The position numbers and the translations under genes were made by a program. Positions 21,834 through 31,026 of a DNA stretch of 64,000 nt are shown here, piece by piece. How positions within the stretch are numbered: position 1 is the first letter of the stretch; every line of letters begins with the position of its first letter. The stretch comes from Amoebophrya sp. A120 (Eukaryota; Sar; Dinophyceae; Syndiniales; Amoebophryaceae): contig CAJINV010000016.1 of NCBI GenBank assembly GCA_905178155.1, positions 1,834,018 through 1,898,017 of the forward strand, written 5' to 3'. The notes below the pieces were generated by a model, which had not been told where the DNA came from, searched no databases, and worked only from the letters and a program-made list of their open reading frames with translations.

Positions 21834-23470
21834 TTAAGTACTCCTTTCCAGCGGACCACCCAGATACGAATTTGCATGCAACTTGCATAAGGCGAGTCCC
21901 ACAGCCAGTCTTGGGTCTTCATCGATCGGATAAATCCTTTCTTGGAAAATGAAGCCGTCCTGCTTCGCGTAGGTATCCAGGAAAAAAAGTGTGTAAGTGT
22001 AACTGTGTACGGAAAAGCAGCATCACAAATTAGCTTTGCATTACAGGGAAAATCTGTCATGCGCAGCTAGTACGTGGAAACACGTATGAAAGTAGCGTAT
22101 GACGCAGATCCAGCATGACAAGTGTAACAGTTTTGCACTTTCTGCATCACAGATTTACACTCACATAGTTTTTTTCTTGCATAGTAGGCCAAGCCCGAGC
22201 AGTGGAGAAAAAGGACGAGAAGGAGCATGCCCACTCCCATATCAACTGCAAAAATGTCTGGGTCTGGAAGATCGCCAGGTTTGTCCTGCAGATTTTGCAT
22301 GACCTATGACGTCTGTGATGCATGCCCTAGCATCACATATCTTCAGAGGACTTTGCGATGCCTCTACCGCATGAGAAATGCCCTCTCCGCGTAGCACAAA
22401 CTGGAGTGCTATTGCTGGTTACGCAATACACATTTTTTTAGCATCCAGCGACAGCGTTACAAGTTTAGAATCTTCCAGACCCAGACACTTTTGCAATCCA
22501 TAGCCCAAGTACCGCATGCTCGCGTGCTCCCGCAGCAGGGCGGTTATGGGAGTGTCAGGATTGAAATCATCAAAGTGTCATGCATAAAAAAACGCGATAC
22601 AAAAATAGACTCTATTGCAGAGGACGCACGGGAGGCAGATTATAGTCCTGGTAAGGGTCAAAAGTTGGACTGCTGACTAGCATGACAGAAGGCAGCTCTT
22701 TTGCCCTAAACCGCATGACAGACTCGCATCCAGGACCGGGAAAATTTGTCATGCACCGACTGCAAACTGTAGGTCTAACTTGTATCCGTTTTATGCATCA
22801 CAAATTATTGCAACTTTGACGATTTCAAACCTGACAGTTCCATAGCGGTCAGCTCGTAGTTATGGCGCCGGATCAGCAGAAAGTTCATCGAGCACCGGAT
22901 GGTGAACAACAAACCCATCAGCGGGGCGTGCCAGGACAACCCGCACACCCAGTCCCGGGGGTCGCAGTCATAGTCGTCGAACCCGACCTCGAGAATCTGG
23001 TGGCGGAGCAGGTGCAGGCAGCCGACATACATCCACTGCAGCAAGGCTTCCCAGAGAAGCAGGGTAAAAGTCACTTTCACGGTGATCTTGCTGGTGCGGA
23101 CCACGGTCTCTCGTTTTACCAAAGGGAGAGAACACGACGAGGGGATCTTCACTGGAAAATGTGGTCGGGAGGGGAGAAGGGATAGGAGGGTCGTCGTGGT
23201 GAAAAGCTTGCTCGCCGTTGAAGATGCACGACTAGGTAGTGTCCCGCCAGGGGAAGTTCTACTTCCTCTTCCTCGATGAACTCCTGCATATAAGGTTGAT
23301 GTATGGCTACTCTGTCGTCGTGTATCCAATCCAAGGAGCTGTCTCTCATGCTCGAGCAACAAAATCTCGTGCTGTAATTGCAACTCCTCGGAGCAAAGCC
23401 GGTGGCGTGGTCGCCGGGACGGCCGGTGCTCACTGGCGGCAGTGGTTGCGAGCGGATTAAAACGCGCCAT
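21834..23470 (-). CDS. Small multi-pass membrane protein, unrecognised
   Basis: Exons 23470-22845, 22539-22503, 22234-22184 and 21968-21834 sum to 849 nt, 282 residues plus stop. Introns are three introners of three different families. The start MARFNPLATTA was chosen; an in-frame Met lies 12 residues upstream. The N-terminal 100 residues are Arg/Ser-rich, then hydrophobic segments follow (VKVTFTLLLWEALLQWMYVG; SWHAPLMGLLFTI with CSMNFLLI; and VGMLLLVLFLHCSGLAY, assembled from exons 2-4). No family recognised. Frame across the microexons reads ELTA-LLREHASMRYLG-VGMLLL. The chain ends PLERST before TAA. Confidence 0.68.
21974..22183. mobile_element. Introner, family B
   Basis: 210 bp; ends TATCCAGGAAAAAAAGTGTG and inverse; exact duplication GTAGG. 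Between exons 3 and 4 of the small membrane protein gene (GLAY-AKQDGF). Confidence 0.92.
22240..22502. mobile_element. Introner, family A (subgroup A1)
   Basis: 263 bp, TAT to ATA; flanks TCCCA and GCCCA (4/5). Between exons 2 and 3 of the small membrane protein gene. Confidence 0.9.
22545..22844. mobile_element. Introner, family D
   Basis: 300 bp; ends TATGGGAGTGTCAGGATTGA and inverse (TATGGAACTGTCAGG); exact duplication GCGGT. Terminal repeats unlike family A, but ends, duplication length and internal GCATSACA words are shared. Confidence 0.9.
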
Positions 23471-23506
23471 TTTTGTACTTTGTTCTTTTTTTGAGTAGAC
23501 CTCCAC

Positions 23507-24420
23507 TTTGCAAGAAAATCAGCGTCGGATTGCACGTTTTCTTGTCAAGGAAGTCAATGGCGCGTTCGTTCCTCGATGATATGGTGGATACATCTTCCCT
23601 ACTAAATACCTCCTAGTAGTGTCGACAATTCTATACTCGTGTCCATTTATTCGCCGGTTTTCGTGTCGCTCGGCAGATACTGCAGTAGATCTACTTACTT
23701 ACTCGCTGTTCTTCACGAGCAATGTAGAGACTCATCGCCGATGATGAACCTATGCGAGCAGGAAGCTCAAGAAGAACATCAGCTGCAACTTTCGCTTGTG
23801 CTGCGCGGCATTATATATACAACTAGCCCGCAGCAACGGCGCAGACTCAACCTGCTTCGAGGAGGGAAGGTCCGCTTGTTTTGAAATGTTGTGTGTTCCT
23901 CCTCTTTTTCTTCTCTTGTTCTTCATAAAAACCACACATGGCCGCTAGAATGCGTTGTATCATCTTCGCTGGTGGTACTAGATGAGAAACAAACCATTTC
24001 TCAACTACACACTTCGTTGTCCTACTTCTCGCACCACATCAAAAGGCCGCTTTCTTTGTTGTTTCTTTGAACCTAGAAATGCCACGGCCGTTATTTTGCT
24101 TGATCTTTGATCCTAGAGTTGTTGTTGTTTTGACACTGCTATTGTTTGATGATGCTTTAAAAATGTCCAATCGCCAATCTGTGATGTAAATTATCAGAAT
24201 CATGTGAAGACACGAGAATCCTCTGTATCGTCAAATCATCGCGCGCCGGGTAGTAGAGTAGAGCTCCTGGCTTCTATGAAGCTGCCGCTGGGAAAATCAT
24301 CTGTGCTGGGGAAAAGCAGCTCAACAGGGCTCCTGCTGATGTGCAGACCGTTCTTCTTTTTGTTGGGTAGGCGTAGGGAAAGCACCTGCTCATGCTCATG
24401 TGTGTCGCTGGGAATTTTTC
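23507..24420. other. Intergenic, no gene seen
   Basis: Gap upstream of the small membrane protein and downstream of the Rab gene. Nothing recognisable in either strand. Confidence 0.6.
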
Positions 24421-25744
24421 TTATGATCCGCCACCGCAACACCCGCCAAAGGTGCTACTTGAACTCTGCGTATTCGCGCCGATTTGCTGTGATGGTGTAA
24501 TAGTATGTTGTGCAGTTCAGTACTTCTCATCTTTACCATGACAAAACGAGCAGACTGATATAATTCGCGTGCATGGAAAAATGAAAATCACCAGAAGTCT
24601 ATACGTGCGTGTTCGGGTCCTTTTCGTTTTTGTTTATTGGCAGCCTCTTCGCGATTTCCATGAAGACCTCTTTCACGTTTTTCCCGCTCTTTGCTGAAGT
24701 TTCCAAAAAAAGGATGCCCATCTCCTGGGCGTAACTTCGCGCGACCTGAGTGATGATGTGTGGCCAGTGTTGTTCAATACTTAACTTGGCAAAGACAAAG
24801 AGAAAGACCTTTTACAGGATGAAACTTGCCGAGAAAAGCATGCACTGTCGGGTTGATCACCACGCAACACAAAATTCTAGTACTTCTTCTATACCTCCTG
24901 CTCTACTTGCCTCGGGAAATTCGCCTCTACAAGGTCGACCTTGTTTCCGCACAGCGCTATTACCAGCGACTCTTGCGCGGCCATGCCTTGGAGCTCTTGG
25001 ACCTGGAGTTGTAGTTTTAAAGATGATATTTTTCATGCGCATCAATAAATACCCGCAATATCAAATGCAGTTTCTGTCACGCGCAAGGTGGAAACAAATG
25101 CCAACGCTGCATATCCATATGTTCGAAAAAGAATAAAAGCATCTCAGTGATATAAAGTACCCATGATCGCGCGCCGTCGAAGCTCTCCCTGCTGGTAACG
25201 TCGTATACTATGACGGCAGCGGCGGCGCCCCTGATTTTATTTTCACAGTGACACTTCCACTTGTGATGCAAAAATCTGACGCATGAGATGAAAACCTGTC
25301 TGTCATGCCAGCACCCTCGACGTCGACAATCAACTTCATCGTATTTTATTAATTAAAGGGAATGTACCAAGTCCATCCTTCAATATGTGCTATACCTGTA
25401 ATACATCGGCGCGAGACTCCGATACCTTTCCTGCCCCGCGGTATCCCATATTTCGAATTTCACGAGCGCTTTTGGTTTCTCCAACTCTACCGTCTGCGTC
25501 ATAAAGGCGGCTGGAAGTTTGTATGTATGGCGGATGATGATCGCACGAATTAACGGAGATGCAATGGCAATGGAAAACAAAACAACAAATAATTGCTCAT
25601 TTTATTACCTCCTATTGTCGGCTCTTGGTTCTCGTAAAATTCTTCCTTTGCGAACCTTACGACCAGACATGACTTCCCTACACTGGCGTCACCGAGGAGC
25701 ACCAACTTAAAGTGGTGCGGCGTTTTTCTTTTTTCTTTCGACAT
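24421..25744 (-). CDS. Rab5-like small GTPase
   Basis: Membrane-traffic GTPase of early endosomes. Six exons with ordinary GT-AG introns: 25744-25609, 25510-25396, 25230-25161, 25002-24907, 24745-24605 and 24465-24421, giving 200 residues. All GTPase motifs are present: [11 protein letters not shown] (P-loop), TIGAAF (switch I), WDTAGQERY (switch II), GNKVDL and [10 protein letters not shown]. The last exon is only 45 nt and supplies the tail GGCCGGGS, the double-Cys prenylation site. If the last intron is retained, the frame stops two codons after the donor and that site is lost. Spacing and the Rab-type effector region ([11 protein letters not shown]) fit Rab5/Rab22. No introner is present, in contrast to most neighbours. 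Confidence 0.95.
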
Positions 25745-27455
25745 GCTGCTGGTGTGGTCCTCGAAGGGATTTTGGCTTGCTGAATCCTCTTCGACCTAGC
25801 AGGCTTCTACTGACTGCAGCTCTACTACTCCTTCTTGACTCCTGCGGCTCTTTCGCAGTTGAATCTGAGTCCTTGCGTCGGCGTCCTTTACTTCTTTGTT
25901 CTCCTCGTAGTTATAATTTCCGCTACTTGCTTCTTTCTTCACTTGTTGCGGTGCCGTCGTCGACTTGCTATTCCGAGTTTTATCTTCGCGTTCACAGACA
26001 CAACGCTCGGTATGTCTTTGTTGTTGTACTTTTCCAAGCTATTGGGAGTGGTTGTTGCGTCAGTCGCTTTGTTTTTGGAGGATGATTTTCGCGTAGGACA
26101 GCTGCTCTTTTGTACGAAGGAATCAAACTGCTCACCGTATGAAGTCGGGTCCGAGCAACTACGTCCCGTTCGTGAGCTCTAATTTTAATTTTCTACTGGG
26201 CGAAAATACTCTCTGCTGCTGTAGTCGTTCACCGTGTAGTATATTTTTCGCACGCTTAGCACCTTGCTCCGGTCCAGACTTCCAAGCGCCTTATTTTCCG
26301 AAAAATTTGGGCAGCTGCGACTCGTTCCAAATCACGCGGCGAGCAGAAGAGCTGCTACAAGCACGCGTGCAAACAAAGCTGACAGTAGGTCTTTGCGTGT
26401 GAAGTAAGTAGTCGAAGTCGCCGGCGTCTGCAGTTCTTGCGAAAACAGGAAACCGGCTGTGTTGCACTGCGGTTTGTCGTGTAGACGTGCTACTAAAAAC
26501 GCGCTTTGCCAGTTCTACTTCCGGGGCGAGAGTCCCGCGGACCGGATGAACGTAGTAGAAAAAGGGCCGCTGCCATGTCTTCGCCTTGTTTTATCTCTCA
26601 CAAAATCTGCTCCGGAATGTTGATGTTCTGTCAGTTTCGCAATAGTACAACAGAAACTATTGCACAACTTCTACACCGATCATGAACTAATGTAGCTTCA
26701 AAATTGGCTGAGGACACAGCGCTGGTGCTTGCAGAAATTTCCGAAGTCGGGCCTAAAACAAAACTTGAACCGCAACCTAAAAGTGATAAAAATGTTCGAA
26801 AGTGCTTTCTGACTCTGGTCCTTATCACTGTGAGACGGAGACGTTTGCGATCAATGTATAAATGTGGGGCCTCACCACGACAGCCTAGTGCGTCTTAGTG
26901 TTTCTAAGTAGACATCATGAAAATGAGGACTGTCCTAGAAGTAGATCTCGTACGTCTGATCATATTTTTGGCAATCATGAAGCCCTCAAGAGAGCCGCCA
27001 TGTCGTGTGTCTGTCTTTGCATCTACTTCGCTCACTGAGTCGCAAGTCCTCTTTGACAGGCTGCAATCTCGTGTGGCTCTAGTACTTTGAAGATGCGGGG
27101 CCGCTCGAATGTTCGGGGGCTCTTGCTCTGAGTAGAGAACTCCTGATTTCAGCGTGCTCAAGAGTGTACTACAGAAGTTGGTTACCAGGAGAGAACAAGG
27201 TAGGAGATTGATCTAATGCTGAGCAAATCAGGTGGCGAATACTTACTGCAGATGCCTTCATTCTCTTTTTGAATCACCATAAGTCTCGAAAAATGCCTGA
27301 GCTTCTTGTTTCGGATGCACATACTCTTCGTCATGGTTTCTGCTTTTCAAAAAATCGTGCTTTTAGTTCGTCTTGTGACAACTGTAAAGTTTTTTTGCCA
27401 TCTGCAATATCCTGATCTCGCCCCGTCAAGAGAAGAAGTTGTTCTGAGTCACGTC
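25745..27455. other. Intergenic, no gene seen
   Basis: About 1.7 kb upstream of the Rab gene. Several short open stretches on both strands, none with a domain, signal or codon pattern that would support a gene; no introner. Confidence 0.55.
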
Positions 27456-30400
27456 TCAAACAGAAATCCAGGGCATTTCCGGATACCCCGCTCGACTCAG
27501 CCCCTCCCGGTGTCTCCAGGTGTCGTTATCAAATGCAAAAGTGTCTGGGTCTGGAAGATTCTGACACCTGTCATGCGCGTTTTGCATGGGCCATGATGTC
27601 TGTGATGCATACCCTAGCAATACAGATTTTTTGAGGGCTTCTTGATGCCGATTCCGCATGACAAACGCCTTCTCAGCGTAGCAAAAATTGCATTCCCTTT
27701 GCTACTCATGCAATATAGATTTTTTTGGAATCCAAATGCAGCATCACAAGTTGCATTCTTCCACACCCAGACATTTTTGCAATGCATAGTCGTAAAAGGT
27801 TTGCCAGGAAACCGGTTTTCCGTTGTTCACAAGGTTGAACTATCAAATATAAAAATGTCTGGGTCTGGAAGAATCCGAACTTGTGATGCGTGTTGCGGAT
27901 CATGATACAAAAATCTGTGTTGCATGACTTGCAAAAGGTCCCCACTTCTGGCCATGTTGAGAGGGCATTTCTCATGCAGAATAGGCATCACCAAGGGGCT
28001 GCAGAACCTGTGATGCTAGGCCCTGCATTCCAGACCTGGCGGAGCTTGAAAAACTGCATGACAAATCTCGGAATCTTCCACACCCAGACACTTTTGCATT
28101 TGATATGAACATCTGTCGCGCGAATTTCTCCCCGCCGGCCGCAGATTTTGATTTGTTCACGCTGTTTGCAGAAGAAGTAGCGGGTGATGAGGTGGACACT
28201 GAATAAAGTGGACCTACAGGCGGTGCTGGCTTAGAAGTACTAGTGCCACTGTTCTCCTCTATCAGACGCAAATATGTCTGGGTCTGGAACAAAGCAACTC
28301 GTCATGCTAAATCTGAATCATGTAAAAATCTGTGTTGCGTGATTACCATAAAGCTGTCCACTTTTGACCTAATCGAGAGGCAGTTTCTCACGCAGGATAG
28401 GCATGATAGAACTCTCACAGAATCTGTCATGCTATGTCCTACATGCCAGACCTCATGGGGCATAGAAAACCTGCATGACAAGTCTGGCATTCTTCCAGAC
28501 CCAGACATATTTGCATTTGATATCCTGCTCGTTTCTGCTAAATCTCCTCCCCGCGTGTTCCTCCACTTTGAGCCAAAACGCGATGAATTCGGTTTCCCCC
28601 AGCCTCTGTTGCAGTGCTGTTTTCGCGTTTAACCCGGGTCGCTCGGCGTAGCAGACTATCAAATGCAAAAATGTCTGGGTCTGGAAGATTGGGGGAGTTT
28701 GTCATGCAAATTTGACATGACCTGCAATGTCGGTGATGCATGCCTTCGCATTACAGATTTTGTGAAGGCTTTCTCAGGCCTATACTGCATGAGAAATGCC
28801 TTCTCAGAATAGCAAAAATCTGAGTGCCGTTTGCTGCTCATGCAATACTTACAGGTTTTTCCATCATCGAAAGTTAGCATCACAAACAAGGTCCGAGCAC
28901 GGGGACAGAGTCCCCGTGCGGCGACCTTCCGGCATTTGTCTGCGCGGTGGCACTGGGCAGGCAGGTCGCTCGCAGCTAGGTAATTCGTTGCGCTTTGCAT
29001 TCAATGACCCGCGACGGGGGGGCCTCCTGCGGACGCGGCTCCCCTGCTTGCGCGCACTAGATTCATTAGCCTGCCGCGCGCAAAGATAAAAAGAAAAGAA
29101 GAAACTGACGCCGGGTCTGCAGCCGGCCCCCAGGTTATGGCGCTGCGACAGAGTCCCCACATTGCCCTAGGGCTTTTCTCTGCCCCCTCCTTGGCCGCGC
29201 GGTGTGGTTAACGGGGAGCGCTAACAGCTGGCCCCTAGGCCATGACGCGGGGACCGAGTCCCCGCGCTGGCCTAGGGCTTTCGCCCCTCGGCCGCACGGT
29301 GTCCGGGAAGCGCCCACAGCTGGCCCCTAGGCCATGACGCGGGGACCGAGTCCCCGCGCTGGCCTAGGGCTTTCACGCCTCGGCCGCACGGTGTCCGGGA
29401 AGCGCTCACTGCTGGCCCCTAGGCCATGACGCGGGGACCGAGTCCCCGCGCTGGCCTAGGGCTTTCGCCCCTTGGCCGCACGGTGTCCGCGAGCGAAGCG
29501 CTCACAGCTGGCCCCTAGGCCATGACGCGGGGACCGAGTCCCCGCGCTGGCCCAGGGCCTTCGCCCCTTGGCCGCACGGTGTCCGGGAAGCGCCTGCAGC
29601 TGGCCCCTAGGCCATGACGCGGGGACCGAGTCCCCGCGCTGGCCTAGGGCCTTCGCCCCCTGGCCGCACGGTGTCCGGGAAGCGCGCAAAGCTGGCCCCT
29701 AGGCCATGACGCGGGGACCGAGTCCCCGCGCTGGCCTAGGGCCCTCGCCCCTTGGCCACACGTTGACCGGGGAGCGCGCACAGCTGGCCCCTAGGCCATG
29801 ACGCGGGGACCGAGTCCCCGCGCTGGCCGAGGGCTTTCGCCCCTTGGCCACACGTTGACCGGGGAGCGCGCACAGCTGGCCCCTAGGCCATGACGCGGGG
29901 ACCGAGTCCCCGCGCTGGCCTAGGGCTTTCGCCCCTTGGCCGCACGTTGGCCGGGGAGCGCTCACAGCTGGCCCCTAGGCCATGACGCGGGGACCGAGTC
30001 CCCGCGCTGGCCCAGGGCTTTCGCCCCTTGACCGCACGGCGTCCGGGACGGAAATGGTCACAGTTGGCACCTAGGTCATGGCGCGGGGACATAGTCCCCG
30101 CGCTCACCTAGGGCTTTCGATCGCCCCTCGGCCGCACCGTCTCGCGTGACAGCTTGGGCTTTGGGTCCAAACCCCACATAGCAAAGTCCGAAAGTTTGGC
30201 TGGGGTGTGTCCGAGAGTCTGCCCGGGGTGTGTCCAAAAGTCTGCCCTGGGTGTGTCCGGGGTGTGTCTGGGGTATGTTCGGACTTTTTGCCTGGGGTAT
30301 GTTCGGGGGTCTGTCTGGGGTATGTCTGGGGTGTGTCTGGGGTGTGTCTGGGGTATGTTTATACCCCACCTGTTGGCTTTTCGGCAAAAAATTGTAGTCC

Positions 30401-30607
30401 GCCCGTGATTGAGGAGCATTTGCATACCCCTGACACACCCCCGAACATACCCCCGAACATACCCCTCGCATGCATTTTTGACCAGCTGCTGCAGTTTAGA
30501 TAGTAATTCCATTCTTTCCAGACCCAGACATTTTTGCATTTGATACAGACTTTCAACCAGATCCGCTGTAGTTCATCCGTCGGAACCTGCGAAAAGGCGC
30601 CACCCAT
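27456..30607 (-). CDS. Small protein with MGG start, five exons
   Basis: Exons 30607-30546, 28651-28523, 28254-28106, 27835-27789 and 27521-27456 sum to 453 nt, 150 residues plus stop. All four introns are introners, including the 1.9-kb one, so 453 coding bases are spread over 3.15 kb. The N-terminus MGGAFSQVPTDELQRIWLKV has Gly2 and Ser6, fitting N-myristoylation. The middle is Ser/Thr/Pro-rich (GTSTSKPAPPVGPL). The C-terminal part FARQMFNLVNNGKPVSWQTF looks folded. Frame runs through each junction: KVC-YAERPG, RNEQ-ENSG, RQMF-NLVNNG, TFYD-TWRHRE. No family recognised; a membrane-tethered adaptor is inference. Confidence 0.68.
27527..27788. mobile_element. Introner, family A (subgroup A1)
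   Basis: 262 bp, TAT to ATA, exact duplication GTCGT. Last intron of the MGG gene; interior is the reverse complement of the element at 63170. Confidence 0.93.
27841..28105. mobile_element. Introner, family A (subgroup A4, inverted)
   Basis: 265 bp, TAT to ATA, exact duplication TGAAC. Splits the codons of RQMF-NLVNN in the MGG gene. Confidence 0.92.
28260..28522. mobile_element. Introner, family A (subgroup A3, inverted)
   Basis: 263 bp, TAT to ATA; flanks TCCTC and TCCTG (4/5). Between exons 2 and 3 of the MGG gene. Confidence 0.9.
28890..30130. repeat. 92-bp tandem array inside an introner
   Basis: About ten regular copies from 29231 to 30060, spaced 90-96 bp (mostly 92), preceded by decayed units. 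Each unit holds GCCCCTAGGCCATGACGCGG followed by the palindrome GGGGACCGAGTCCCC. Strongly GC-rich compared with flanking exons. No coding frame is supported. Confidence 0.9.
30180..30480. repeat. GGGGTRTGTCT repeats with an inverted partner
   Basis: Many tandem copies of GGGGTGTGTCT/GGGGTATGTTC from about 30195 to 30365, then the complementary CCCCCGAACATACCCC type at 30420-30470. The two blocks could pair as a long hairpin; the plus strand has runs of four G. Confidence 0.8.
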
Positions 30608-31026
30608 TTTTTTTACTTGGGTCGTTGCTAGGTATTTGCGATGAATTCTTGCCAGATGAAGAGGTTGCTAAGAGCTGATGATGAAAAGCTGTTTCTTCTA
30701 GTTCATCTAGACGTCGCATCTTCATAGTTCTTTTCGGGGACCGACCGAAAACAAGAACAGCTGCGACGCCGATTGCAAATCTCCGACTCCGCGCTTGCGA
30801 GACAATAATTCTGAGAATCTCTACTTGCTTTTCTCGAGGTTCCTCATTGCCGACTTTCGATGCTGGTGTAGTTGCCCTCTGAAGATGAAACTTCTTCAAC
30901 ACAAGAACTTCCGGTATGATCAGAGAGATGATGCTGTGGTCGAGGACGTCGCAATGTGTCAATGGAATGCAACCGGGTGATGTCGCGGCAACAACTTGGT
31001 CAACTACAAATCGGACTGTTTCTACT
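30608..31026. other. Intergenic, no gene seen
   Basis: Short gap between the kinase gene and the MGG gene. A 129-codon minus-strand open frame overlaps the MGG start in another frame and has no domain. Confidence 0.55.

Larger units (their letters stand above)
28657..30545. mobile_element. Expanded introner, family A (subgroup A1), 1.9 kb
   Basis: Left end TATCAAATGCAAAAATGTCT, right end the inverse, exact duplication CAGAC on both sides. The first 230 bp are an ordinary A1 interior. Near the point where the right end is expected, about 1.6 kb of tandem repeat and G-rich DNA intervenes. Removal restores LKVC-YAERPG. Confidence 0.88.

Noticed and set aside
25020-25160. TATCAAATGCAG inside the third Rab intron, like a family A end
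   Set aside because: No inverse partner or 5-bp duplication, and the intron has ordinary GT-AG ends; likely chance or fully decayed.
28560-28590. TTTGAGCCAAAA, similar to part of a dinoflagellate spliced leader
   Set aside because: Only a short match, and it lies inside a coding exon.
28890-30130. CRISPR-like spacing of the tandem array
   Set aside because: The whole 92-bp unit is conserved, with no unique spacers; it is a satellite inside a eukaryotic intron.
30573-30962. 129-codon minus-strand frame overlapping the MGG start
   Set aside because: Different frame from the MGG gene, which is supported by four consistent introner junctions; no domain of its own.
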